This document shows, piece after piece, positions 37,303-46,604 of a stretch of 64,000 nt of DNA. Origin of the DNA: Rhipidocladum racemiflorum (Eukaryota > Streptophyta > Magnoliopsida > Poales > Poaceae); NCBI GenBank assembly GCA_036346355.1, contig CM070588.1, forward strand, positions 12,757,914-12,821,913. The letters are read 5' to 3'. The notes beneath the pieces were generated by a model that made no database searches, was not told the DNA's origin, and worked only from the letters and a program-made list of their open reading frames with translations. Both the position numbers and the translations under genes were made by a program. Every line of letters begins with the position of its first letter. Positions within the stretch are counted from its first letter, which is position 1.

Positions 37303-39935
37303 CAACTGTTCATTGTCTGTCTGGTTGCCTATCAGCTGATTTTGTAACCAACTGCCGAAACGATCCATTTGATCTAGTGCGATCCACTTTTCTGACTTCT
37401 CTGGGTATTGGTCGGGCAGAATCATCTCATGATCATGGATATACTGAGCCACTACAGTTGCTTGTTTCAAGACTGTGAAATGTGCTTGTTTAAATGAAAG
37501 TACATCGTCGCTAAAGAATTCTTTTCTCCCTAGAGTCCCTTTTCCCGTAGCCTCCCCTCATAGCATGATACAGGGACACCAATCGGATTCAGATCATCAA
37601 TGTAATCGACAAAAAATTTAATCACCTCCTCTGTGCCAACACCCTGTGCAATGCAGCCTTCTGGACGAGACCGGTTGCGAACATACTTCTTTAGGACACT
37701 CATGTACCTCTCGAATGGGAACATACTATTCAGAGAAATGGGTCTGAGAATTTCTATCTCTTTGACAACGTGGACCATGAGATGGACCATACTATCAAAG
37801 AAGGACGGATGGAAGATCATCTCAAGGCTGACCATACTATCGACCACATCATGCTGCAGCTGACATACGTTATTCGGCTCGATAACCTTCTGCGACACTG
37901 CGTTCAAGAACGAGCACAACTAAGATTGTCCCACGTACATAGTCCGGCAAAATACCTCTCACCGCCACTGGGAGCAGCTGTGCCATCAACATGTGACAAT
38001 CATGGGATTTCAGGTGTACGATTTTATACGCTTCATGTTTATGAGTCTCTTTATGTTCAAGGAGTATCCAGAAGGGACCTTCACGCTGCTCAAGAACTCA
38101 ATCATGTTTTTTTTTCTCTTCCTTGCTCAAAGTGTAGCTCACGGGGTAGACGTAATGTTGTGCTTTCGCTCTCTTTTCCGGATGTAGGTCATTCCTGAGT
38201 CCCAGTAGAAGCAGGTCCTTTCGTGCTTGAAGTGTATCTTTTGTTTTGCCGTACGTATCTAGAAAGCCTAGCAGGTTCACGCAAACATTCTTCGTGATAT
38301 GCATGAAGTCCAATGAGTGGCGGACCTCTAAGTTTTTCCAGTACGGTAAGTCCCAAAATATTGATTTCTTCTTCCAAATAGGCTTCGTATGATATTGTTC
38401 AATTGGGACAGATTTGGTACCAAGACCCTTTCCTTTCCAAATACTACTTTCAGATCCTTTACCAGAGAAAATACAGGTGTCCCACTGCGATGCATGGGCT
38501 TCTTACGTTTCTCTTCTGTCCCATCAAAATTCTCACCCTTCCTTCGTAACGGGTGCTTCATACAGAGGAAACTACGGTGGCCCATGTACACGACCTTTCG
38601 TGAGTTTTTCAGATACATGTTGTCCGTATCCTCTAAGCACTAGATGTAGGCTTTATATCCTTCGATAGATAGGCCAAACAAGTTACCAAGTGCAGGCCAG
38701 TCATTGATGGTTACGAATAGCAATGCTCGTAAGGTGAAATACTCTCTTTTGTACTCATCCCACACACATACACCATCGTTCCACAGTGTTAGCAGATCTT
38801 GAACCAACGGTTTGAGGTACACGTCGATGTCATTTCCAGGTCGCTTCATATACAGCCAAGTAGGAAGGTTGTAGATACTTAGAGTCATGGGCCAAGTGCT
38901 GTGACTGCTGCTCATCTCGCCGAACGGGTTCATCCCATCCGTACTCAACCCAAACCTTATGTTCCTCGCGTCCTCAGCAAAGTCCGGGTACTTTCTATCG
39001 ACTTTCCTCCACTGGGAGCCATCAACCAGATGCCTTAGCCTTCCATCGTCCTTACAATCTTCTTTGTGCCAGCGCATCATCTGGGCATGCGTATATTCGC
39101 AAATAAGCGCTTGAACCGGAGGATTATAGGGAAATACCACACCACCTTAGCCGGGGTCTCTTCTTCTTACGCTGCCCATCTTCCTCACCTAGGTCATCAC
39201 GCCTGGTCTTATACCGTGAAGTTTTGCACACCAGACAATCTTCCAAATCCTCGTACTCATTGCGATAAAGGATACAATTATTATGGTATGCATGTATATT
39301 ATGTACCTCAAACCCCAAAGGGCAGACAACTTGCTTGGCGTCTACGTAGTTTCAGGCAGCGTGTTACCATCTGGAAGCAACTTCTTTATGAGGCATAACA
39401 ATTCGTCGAATCCCTTACTAGGCAATCCATTGGTCGCCTTCCATTGCATCAGTTCTAGTGTGGTACGCAATTTTTTTTGGCCCTGTCGGCAGTTTGGGTA
39501 CAGTAGTGTTTCATGGTCCTCTCGCAGGCACTCGAACTTTTTGTAATGTCTTTCATCGGTGTATTCTCCCTCTCCATCAAGCAGCATCTAGTCTAGGTCA
39601 TCATCGCCAAACTCCCCCAATGTATCTTCAAACGAACGGTGTTGGACAACATCTGGTATATTATTGTCCCCCTCTTCTTCTTCTTCACCATCTTCCCGTA
39701 TAGTCTCTTCTTCACCGTGCTTGGTCCAACAGGTATAGTTTGGCATGAAACCTCTTGAGAGTAAATGGAAGTGAAGGTGACTAGATTTTGGCCACTCCTT
39801 CTCAATCTTGCAGTCTATTCATGGACAACATATGTAGCCTGACTTCGTGTATGCATCGGCCGCACGAAGAAAAGCTTGCAAACCATGCAAGAACTCCGGG
39901 GTGCGTCGGTCCATGTACATCCATCGCCGGTCCAT
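37303..39935 (-). pseudogene. CACTA-1 TNP2-type transposase, N-terminal and catalytic part
   Basis: The minus-strand ATG at 39,935 opens MDRRWMYMDRRTPEFLHGLQ, the transposase-associated N-terminal domain. A TGA at 39,819-39,821 stops it after 38 codons. Further conserved segments follow downstream: an acidic block near 39,690, DHETLLYPNC near 39,510, VHNIHAYHNNCILYRNEYED with a Cys pair near 39,290, GSQWRKVDRKYPDF near 39,020, NIRFGLSTDGMNPFGEMSSS near 38,960, FVTINDWPALGNLFG near 38,700, MDFMHITKNVCVNLLGFLD near 38,310 and FPFERYMSVLKKYVRNRSRP near 37,725. These are the TNP2 (Transposase_21) signature blocks. Several stops and frameshifts are present. Reading ends at the AGTTT junction and continues at 15,421. 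Confidence 0.9.
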
Positions 39936-40800
39936 CTACATTATGTTACATCAAGGCAACTATTAGCTCATTTTCCAATAATGAATTTTTTAACAGTTCT
40001 CAAAATTCATATTTTCATGTCGATTAGGTGCTCAAGCCAAAAAATGGTGTGCAAGGTTTGCAACTCCACCAAATGGTTAAACGTAGAATTAGCCCCTCCA
40101 ATCACAAAAACGTGTTATTTTTTACATCGACATCAAAAAACAAAACTTTGACTACTAATTTATATTGTAAGGATTGGTATATCAAAGTATAGATATTATT
40201 TTTGAAAACTTTTCTCAAATTTTGAACTTATTTTATATTTTCTATAAAGCCATTTATATTTTTGATATTATTTTAATTCACAAATGAATTAAAATTCATT
40301 CTTTTTCACATAACTATTGCCATTTGAAGATCCCAAACTCCATGATTTTCATGCACCATTCTTAATTTCCCCAACTACGTGCAACAAAACCTCATCCTTC
40401 ATCGATTGATGAAACTAAAACGTAAATTTGAGCTAGATCCACACCTTAAATGCGAGCTATATTATAATCCAAGAAAATTCTAAGCTTACACAACAAGTTT
40501 TTGTATCCTACTTGAAAAGATCGAGCAAGATCTTACATTCATAATCTTTCATCGATTATATGGAAAAAAAAATCAAATTTGCTTCCTGATTCAAGCAAAG
40601 AAGAGGCTCCATTTAAGACCAAATGTAGTGAGGAATGATGTTACTAACCTCAGTTACCTTGGTTGCGAGTAAAATGACCAAAAATTTAAAATTTTGGCAG
40701 CACCTCCCCTCCCTTGAAGCTCTTAGCCGAAACTCCTGTTCTTCTCGCGCGATGAACTATTCTTGCTCTAGCAGAGAGCGGGAGGACGAAGAAGTTTAAA
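39936..40800 (-). other. CACTA-1 non-coding 5' region of the transposase gene
   Basis: This is AT-rich sequence without coding potential, upstream of the transposase ATG in its orientation, and is probably promoter, leader and possibly an intron. On the minus strand 'ccaatttaaacttcttcg' near 40,790-40,807 is a weak TATA-like candidate beside the subterminal repeats. Nothing else is recognisable. Confidence 0.4.
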
Positions 40801-41110
40801 TTGGTCTGACATCAATAACAGTTCAACGTACTAACCGGCCTTGATGTTAGACCATTAGTACCGGTTGGTTCCTTGAACCGGTACTGATATACCCCCGCAA
40901 CCCTGTAGCCGTTGAACCGATAGATAGTACCGGTTCGGGAGACGAACCGGTACTGATGTCCTTGAGGGTAATGGCCTATGGGGATTCAATCTGCAGGTTG
41001 ATTTCTACGAACCAAGATCTTGACTCTCTAATATTCGTACCGGTTGATTTAACCGGTAGATCGATGGTAGAGATCGATCGATTGATCTTATCAACCGGTA
41101 CTGATGTGCC
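40800..41110. repeat. CACTA-1 subterminal repeats, inner right block
   Basis: There are repeated 'agtaccggtt' and 'aaccggtactgatg' motifs in both orientations, for example near 40,856, 40,880, 40,930, 40,950 and 41,093. Many neighbouring copies pair as hairpins. The sequence family is the same as at 14.0-14.3 kb. Confidence 0.85.
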
Positions 41111-41930
41111 TTGTAACTGTTGAACCTCTAGTTGACATAATTTTTGAATGATTTTCTCATTGTGGCATAATTTTTCTTCCGATTTTGACCGATTTTCTCC
41201 TGATTTTCACTGTCCAGTTGAATGTTCCTCGAAGCCATTTTTTTTAACAATTTTCTCATTGTAGCATAATTTTTTCGAACGTTTTTTTTCGTTTCATAAT
41301 TTTTTTGAATATTTGAATTTAACGGTTGAGGCAGTGGAGATTCAAGAAGGGGGAGGTAAAACATTATATGTAGACCATAAAATATTGTATTAATTACAAT
41401 AATTCATAACATAACAATATATTAATTACAATATATATAGCGATGGCGTAGTGCGCGGGTGGTGGGTGGCGCGATCACTGATACCACCACTCGTCGTCGC
41501 TGCCGAGGGGGGCTGTCGTCGTCGTCAGGTGGGGGGCTGTAGTCATCGTCGTCGTGGATGATGTCTTCATCGTCATCCTCCTCCTCCGACGAGCTCCCCC
41601 AGCGGATCTTGGACTACTCCTCCTCCTCATCATCATCATCATCATTGTCCTCATCCTCCTCCTCCTCCTCCACCACCTTCTTCTCCCGCTCCTCCTCCTC
41701 TGGAGGTGGTGATGGCGCGCCAGAGGGAGAAGAAGGAGGAGCTGCCATTGTTAATTGGGCTAACAAAATGACTCGATTTGATGTACATCTCCCTCACTCG
41801 ATTGATGGCTTTATAGGTGGCTGGATCAGAAATCCAAGAATTCGATCGTATGAACCTGAATTAAGAGTTTTGACATCGCAAAGGAGCGCGGGATCGAGAG
41901 GGCGCGTGGGAGATGAAGCGTGGACTGCAT
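41111..41930. other. CACTA-1 spacer with (TCC)n/(CAT)n tract
   Basis: The first half has repeated 'cataatttttt' strings (41,137-41,310). The second half is a trinucleotide-rich tract (41,520-41,700: tcc, tca and cgt units). It would encode poly-serine on one strand and poly-acidic residues on the other. No protein is recognised. An acidic first exon on the minus strand is conceivable but cannot be shown. Confidence 0.5.
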
Positions 41931-42218
41931 TAGTACCGGTCAAAAACACGAACCGGTGCTGATGTGCTAACATCAGTACCGGTTGGTTACACCAACCCGT
42001 ACTAAGCAGCCTCCTCAGCTCCAGTGCTGTTTAGTACGGGTTGGTGTAACCAACCGGTACTGATGTTAGCACATCAGCACCGGTTGGTGTTTTTGACTGG
42101 TACTAATGATCCCCCCGGACCTGCAGACCATTGAACCGAGACTGATGTAAAGATCAGTCCCGGTTCATACATAACCGGTACTGATGAGCCGGTATGGAAT
42201 GCTAGATTTGTAATAGTG
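41930..42218. repeat. CACTA-1 terminal inverted repeat and outer subterminal repeats
   Basis: Alternating 'gtaccggt' and 'accggtactgatg' units form hairpins; a large one pairs about 41,935-42,000 with 42,030-42,105. The terminus read on the minus strand is CACTATTACAAATCTAG, starting at 42,218. The following 3 bp, CGA, are the candidate target duplication, but the partner copy was not found. Confidence 0.9.
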
Positions 42219-42673
42219 CGACTGATTTGGCTACACCTTCAGTTCAATGGAATCCAATATATTCCATAAAAAATACCATATATAAAACTATCAAGTGCAT
42301 ACGTACGTCATGAATACTAACTTATCTTTCAAGCCTTCATTTTGTCACGCACTCAATGTGCGTGAGCAATTGCATCATATTTTTATCCACGAAGCTGTAA
42401 CAAAGACGTCGTATCCAAGATTTGCATGTTTGACTGATTGTGTCTCAATATTCGATAAATAAATATTTCCTTAGCAGAAAAAATTTAAAGATACACTAAT
42501 GTGACAAATTATAACCAAAATCTTATAAATTTTTTTACATAACTATTTATAGCCAAAATTTAACGCATAGATCATGAAGGGTAACAAAAAATTTTGTAGA
42601 TATTAACTAGTGATCAGGTGTCCATGTTCATTGCGCCAATAGGATGGCAATAGAACTTTAAATTTTTGCCATT
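42219..42673. other. Intergenic sequence upstream of the defensin-like gene
   Basis: AT-rich sequence without coding potential or repeats that I recognise. It is the only non-element flank left on the 5' side of the gene. Confidence 0.4.
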
Positions 42674-42770
42674 CTTAAAAAGCCTATAAATATCTCATCA
42701 TATATCCTCTGTGACATAGCGTACGAAAGTGGACAAAGTCACAAAGTAGAGAAAGCAAAGGGCTATCCTT
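42674..42770 (+). repeat. Upstream partial duplicate of the defensin-like gene promoter/leader
   Basis: This 97-bp segment repeats the promoter and leader at 43,308-43,417: 'agcctataaatatctcat', 'gacaaagtcacaaagtagagaaagcaaagggctatcctt'. It has its own TATA box at 42,685-42,692 but no coding sequence after it. The copies differ by about a dozen changes, including about 13 nt missing here. The 537 bp between the copies (42,771-43,307) is AT-rich and shows nothing recognisable. Confidence 0.85.
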
Positions 42771-43319
42771 TAATTTTTTTTAAATAATACCTTTTTTTAA
42801 AAGAATTATGGTTTTAATACTCCGAGAAAAAAATTTGCAGAAATAATACATTTTTGTTAAACGGTATGGCGAATACTCTTCCAACTCTTCAGCAAGTCCA
42901 ATTGTAAGTCATTCGTGTGATCGTTCGACTCTGTTAATTTAGAATACTTAAACATATTCTGAAGTACAATATGTTACCTGTTGTTTTCTGCATCTCTAAT
43001 CTTTTGTTATATTTGCCGTAGTATAAAATCTGGAATACAAATATTGTGCATGTTTCGAACAATAGCACTTCCAATTTTTGCCAAATTCAGTATGAATAGT
43101 AATTTTTCACTGTTTAGGACTATTCATTTTGCACTTTGTCTTTTTCATATCTTCCAAATGCGATTGAGTTTGGTCTTCAAATTTTACAGGGTTGTAGAAC
43201 CTCACCTCCCTTACCTGTGATAATTTTTTGAGAATTTTTCAAAACTTTTACACGTGGTTTTCACGGAGTTTTCACGGTAAGGAAGGTTTGCACCGAATAT
43301 GCCCCCTTCTCAAAAAGCC

Positions 43320-43327
43320 TATAAATA
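43320..43327 (+). promoter_or_regulatory. TATA box of the defensin-like gene
   Basis: TATAAATA lies 117 nt before the ATG, a usual distance for a plant gene with a leader of about 85 nt. It sits inside the segment that is duplicated upstream at 42,674-42,770. Confidence 0.7.
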
Positions 43328-43436
43328 TCTCATGAGATATCCTCCGTGACATTGTTATCTCCATAGCGTGTGAAAGTAGACAAAGTCACAAAGTAGAGAA
43401 AGCAAAGGGCTATCCTTGAAGTTTCGGCTCAGAGCT

Positions 43437-43513
43437 ATGGATACGAGAAATGCTACTCTTTGCTTTCTCTTAGTGCTTCTGGTACTCGGGAATCCTATTT
43501 TTGCAGGTTCGTG

Positions 43514-43583
<70 letters not shown>

Positions 43584-43969
43584 TCTGTGTTCAAGTATAT
43601 TCGATGACCAACTGATCCCATGATGGATTTGCAGCAATTCAGTTCCACCTTGTGTCCAGTATTCTGGCACTTTGCAGAAACTGAAAAGTAATCCAAATAT
43701 TACCAGTTCCATGGATGTCTTCAAAGCAATCCGTTTCATGTGATTAATATTACGTGAGATTATAAGTTACTAATGGCTGGACATATATGTGTTAATTTCT
43801 GGCAGAAAAATGCTGGGAATCTACTTCAGGGAGTCCAATCTGTGTAGGTTTTCTGTGCAAGGTGACGTGCTGGATTGCCGGGAAATTCACGCACGGCATT
43901 GTCAAGGAAGCCAGATGTATGGGACCAGCCCTGAGCAGCGAGTGTTACTGTTATATTTGCGATAAGTAG
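43437..43969 (+). CDS. Defensin-like (DEFL) secreted cysteine-rich peptide, two exons
   Basis: Exon 1 is 43,437-43,506 and exon 2 is 43,806-43,969, joined in phase 1 across a GT...AG intron of 299 bp. The product is 77 residues. Residues 1-23 (MDTRNATLCFLLVLLVLGNP then IFA) form a signal peptide. The mature part starts EKCWESTSGSPIC and has eight cysteines spaced C-x9-C-x4-C-x3-C-x14-C-x8-C-x1-C-x2-C, ending CDK. The CxxxC and CxC pairs are the hallmark of the plant defensin/DEFL fold, and an intron right after the signal peptide is the usual gene structure. Such peptides act outside the cell, in defence against microbes or as signals in reproduction; which applies here is unknown. No frame damage is seen. 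A TATA box lies upstream and a CACTA element starts 37 bp after the stop. It is the only clear host gene in the window. Confidence 0.85.
43517..43584. repeat. Compound (CT)25(GT)9 microsatellite in the DEFL intron
   Basis: An uninterrupted CT run at 43,517-43,566 passes into a GT run to 43,584, just after the splice donor. The length is likely to vary between individuals. The Arg-Glu repeat frame on the other strand is an artefact of this run. Confidence 0.95.
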
Positions 43970-44429
43970 CACAAAATATATTGCCTCATATTTACCAACA
44001 GGGATCACTACTACAAAACTGTACATAGGAGACGCCTATCAGTGGCGGTTTGTTTGGAACCGCCACTAATAGGAATATCAGTGGCGGTTTTTTAGCTCAA
44101 ACCGGTGCCAGGATCATCAGTGGCGGTTTTTATTTCGAACCGCCACAGATAACCGAGTATCAGTGACGGTTTTTGGTTAGAACCGCCACTGATACTTCGA
44201 GCACTATCAGTGGCGGTTCTAACCACAAACCGCCACTGATACTCGGTTATCTGTGGCGGTTCGGAATAAAAACCGCCACTGATACTTGGGAACTATTTGT
44301 GGCGGTTCAATGTAAAAACCGTCACTGATAATGGGCGTATTTGTGGCGGTTTTATGTTAGAACCGTCGCAGATATCAAGTTATCAGGCGGTTTTGATAGA
44401 ACCGCCACTGATAACTATAGTTACCTAAT

Positions 44430-44875
44430 TTGAGTGCTCTAAATTTCAACTAAGTGCTTGATTTTACCATGACATGGGTACTTCAAATTTCAACTAAGTG
44501 CTTGATTTTACCGTGACATGGATACTTCAAACTTCAACTAAGTGCTTGATTTTACTATGACATGGGTGCTCCCAATTTCAACTAAGTGCTCTATTTTACC
44601 ATGACATGGATGCTTCAAACTTCAAATTGGGAGCACTTAGTTAAAATTGGGAGCACCCATGTCATAGTAAAATCAAGCACTTAGTTGAAATTTGAAGTAT
44701 CCATGTCATATGGTAAAATCGAGCACTTAGTTGAAATTGGGAGTACCCATGTCATGGTAAAATCGAGCACTTAGTTGAAATTTGAAGTACCCATGTCATG
44801 GTAAAATCGAGCACTTAGTTGAAATTGGGAGTACCCATGTCATGATAAAATAGAGCACTTAGTTAAAATAGAGCA
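44430..44875. repeat. Large inverted-repeat block of 45-bp units inside the non-autonomous CACTA
   Basis: About four direct units of 'ctaagtgcttgattttaccatgacatgg' plus a 'gtacttcaaatttcaa' tail occupy 44,436-44,615 at a 45-bp period. From about 44,625 to 44,870 about five units occur in inverted orientation ('ccatgtcatggtaaaatcgagcacttagttgaaat'). The two arms could pair into a hairpin with roughly 180-bp arms. Confidence 0.9.
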
Positions 44876-44957
44876 TGACAAATTCAGAGTATGAGAATAC
44901 TAAAATTAGTGTTCAGGTTCTTTATGGGGTTAAGGGGAGGGGGACACGTTATATTTC

Positions 44958-45076
44958 AAATGTGATCATGCCAACACTACGGTACTAGATCACAGAAGAA
45001 CTCTGAAGTTAAACGTGGTTGGGCTGTAGTAGTACTAGGATGGGTGACCTCTCGGGAAGTGCTTGTATTTGCATTA
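44958..45076 (+). pseudogene. 5S rRNA-like sequence, full length, inside a CACTA element
   Basis: About 119 nt match the plant 5S rRNA layout from end to end: 'tgtgatcatgccaacactac' at the start, 'agaactctgaagttaaacgt' in the middle (box A region 45,005-45,024), 'agtagtactaggatgggtga' (intermediate element and box C, 45,030-45,050), then 'cgggaagtgcttgtatttgc' at the end. The internal control region is better kept than the flanks. There are clear substitutions against the plant consensus (for example TTAAACGTGGTT for TTAAGCGTGCTT), and no plant-type TATATA lies 28 nt upstream, so it is probably not a functional rRNA gene. Confidence 0.9.
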
Positions 45077-45087
45077 AAATCGGTTGT

Positions 45088-45129
45088 AGAACTCATTAGT
45101 TAAGCGTGCTTTGGTGAGAGTAACCTCCT
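45088..45129 (+). pseudogene. Second, partial 5S rRNA-like fragment
   Basis: 'agaactcattagttaagcgt' followed by 'gctttggtgagagtaacctcct' matches the box A to box C region of plant 5S rRNA, with a gap of about 17 nt where 'gtactaggatgggtg' should be. It retains TTAAGCGTGCTT, so it is closer to the usual plant sequence at that point than the full-length copy beside it. It starts 12 nt after the end of the first copy, in the same orientation. A TTTT run at 45,144-45,147 follows. Confidence 0.75.
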
Positions 45130-45394
45130 ATAAAATATCTTCATTTTGTGTTAAAACTGCTGGAATATTAAATATAATTATTTGTGGTGGTTTTTCTTCA
45201 GAACCGCTACAAATAATGCATTATCAGTGACGGTTTTTCTTTGGAACCACCACTGATAATATTATCAGTGGCGGTTCAAAACCGCCACTGATAATCTTCG
45301 ATTATCAGTGGCACTATATCAGTGGCGGTTCAAAAAACCGCCACTGATGGCAGTTACGAACCGCCACTGATGTCTATTTTTCTAGCAGTGGATG

Positions 45395-45400
45395 AATAAA
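45395..45400 (+). promoter_or_regulatory. Candidate polyadenylation signal of the DEFL gene, displaced by the CACTA insertion
   Basis: AATAAA occurs 4 nt after the CACTA element's right end. With the element and one GAT removed it would lie about 40 nt after the DEFL stop codon, a normal position. In the present sequence it is 1.4 kb away. The following 45,401-45,760 is unremarkable intergenic sequence. Confidence 0.4.
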
Positions 45401-45769
45401 TTAAGCCTAATGTTTATCAATCTCGTTGTATTTTCAGTTTCTGCAGTGTAGTAATATGTGGATTTGATAAATAGATTGCAACGTGCTACCACACACTGAT
45501 GGTCGGACAAAAGAAGCACGATTGATTTGTTATCCGGGCTAAATTTGTCAAGTTAATTTGTGACCCGAATTCTTTTAATGAAGATGGAAGGATGACCTGC
45601 GGGAGCGGTGGGCGGCTGACTCTGAACACTGTTTGTGAAAAGATGGAGTGGTCTGGCTACGATTAGTTCGAGGTTATTTTCAAACTAAAATATTTAAGAA
45701 CACTATCTTATGATATTATGTATTATTTTCTTTATTTATCCCTGCATTTTCCCTCTTTTCTTTTCCCGA

Positions 45770-46340
45770 ATTCTTCCCTCACACTCTTCCTTCCTCTTTC
45801 ACACAAAAAAAAAACTAATCATAAAATTTTAACACCAAAAATTTGAAACCTTGAAATTTTCAAATCGAAAAAATTTAACTTGAGAAATTTCAACACAAAA
45901 AAATTAACTAGGCTAAATTTCAACATGTTGGAAATTTTAAATCAAAAAGTTTCAATTCAAATAATTTTGAATTAGGAAAATTTCAGCTCCAGGAACTTTC
46001 GACTAGAAAATTTTCAACTTACGAATATTCAAATTGAGAATTTTCAATAAAGAAATTTTCAAATCAAAAAATTCAAAATGAAAAAATTGCAAGTGGGGAA
46101 ATTTCAGAATAATAAATTTCAAAAACTTTCAGTCGGAAAACATTAATTTGAAATTTTTTTGTTTCATAACTTTTGATTTGAAAAAAGTTTTCACTCAAAA
46201 AATATTTGGTTTGGAAAGTTTCAACTGAAAATACTTTAGTTTGAAAACTTTTGATTAAAAAATTTTTGGTTCAAATTTTTTTGATTCAACAAGTTTCAAT
46301 AATGGGTAAAAATACATCTTATTAAAAAATATGGGGGAAA
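45770..46340. repeat. AT-rich degenerate repeat of 'aaatttcaa' type
   Basis: Short variants of 'gaaattttcaaatcaaaaa' and 'aaatttcaacacaaaaa' recur every 15-25 bp. In the last part the sense changes to 'tttggtttggaaagtttcaac'. It is non-coding. The segment 46,341-46,604 shows nothing I recognise. Confidence 0.7.
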
Positions 46341-46604
46341 TTTGAAAACAAAAACTTTTTTGGGGGATGGGGAATGACGGAGAAACATGGGATGAAGTGG
46401 ATGCCATCAAGTATCACAATGAGAAAGAGTCTTAGAAGGGAAAGGGAAGTATGGGAAGGAAAGAGGTGCTGCTATATATCATAATAACGGAGTATCCTCA
46501 CCAACGATTTGATGAAAGCATTCTCAAATTAACAATTCTGAACAAGAAGGAAATGGTAATGTACTCATGTATACCACGGATTTGGTGCCAAATGCAGTTA
46601 CAGC

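Larger units (their letters stand above)
13984..42218 (-). mobile_element. CACTA-1 DNA transposon (En/Spm type) with nested retrotransposon insertion
   Basis: The right end is clear: on the minus strand it begins CACTATTACAAATCTAG at 42,218, followed by subterminal repeats of the 'cagtaccggtt' type. The coding part is a minus-strand TNP2-type transposase, 39,935 down to about 14,776. It is split by a 21,876-bp retrotransposon composite at 15,422-37,297, so CACTA-1 itself is about 6.3 kb in this span. Left-side subterminal repeats lie at about 14,000-14,330, but I found no matching CACTA terminus or 3-bp duplication on the left. The left limit is therefore uncertain and may lie in the repeats at 13.0-13.98 kb or have been lost. 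Confidence 0.75.
44006..45390. mobile_element. Non-autonomous CACTA element (1,385 bp) carrying 5S-rRNA-like modules
   Basis: The left end reads CACTACTACAAAACTG and the right end, on the minus strand, CACTGCTAGAAAAATAG; both are CACTA-type termini. The 3-bp target duplication GAT flanks it at 44,003-44,005 and 45,391-45,393. Subterminal arrays of 'atcagtggcggttc' and its complement fill 44,035-44,410 and 45,180-45,375. No transposase is encoded, so it must be moved by another element. The interior holds a large inverted-repeat block and two 5S-rRNA-like segments. The insertion lies 37 bp after the DEFL stop codon. Confidence 0.92.

Noticed and set aside
41558..41962. Serine-rich 134-residue frame
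   Set aside because: Produced by a (TCC)n/(TCA)n tract in the CACTA-1 spacer; no domain, and oriented against the transposase gene.
42685..42770. A second defensin-like gene at the upstream promoter copy
   Set aside because: No signal peptide or cysteine-rich exon follows before 43,308; only promoter and leader are duplicated.
43355..43739. Minus-strand frames with Arg-Glu repeats over the defensin-like gene
   Set aside because: Reading of the CT/GT microsatellite and the complement of exon 1; the plus-strand spliced gene explains the region.
44958..45076. Functional 5S rRNA gene
   Set aside because: Several substitutions at conserved positions, no upstream TATATA at the plant position, single copy inside a transposon rather than in a tandem rDNA array.
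44958..45129. Cassandra-type TRIM retrotransposon
   Set aside because: No LTR pair, primer-binding site or 5-bp duplication around the 5S segment; the boundaries are those of the CACTA element.
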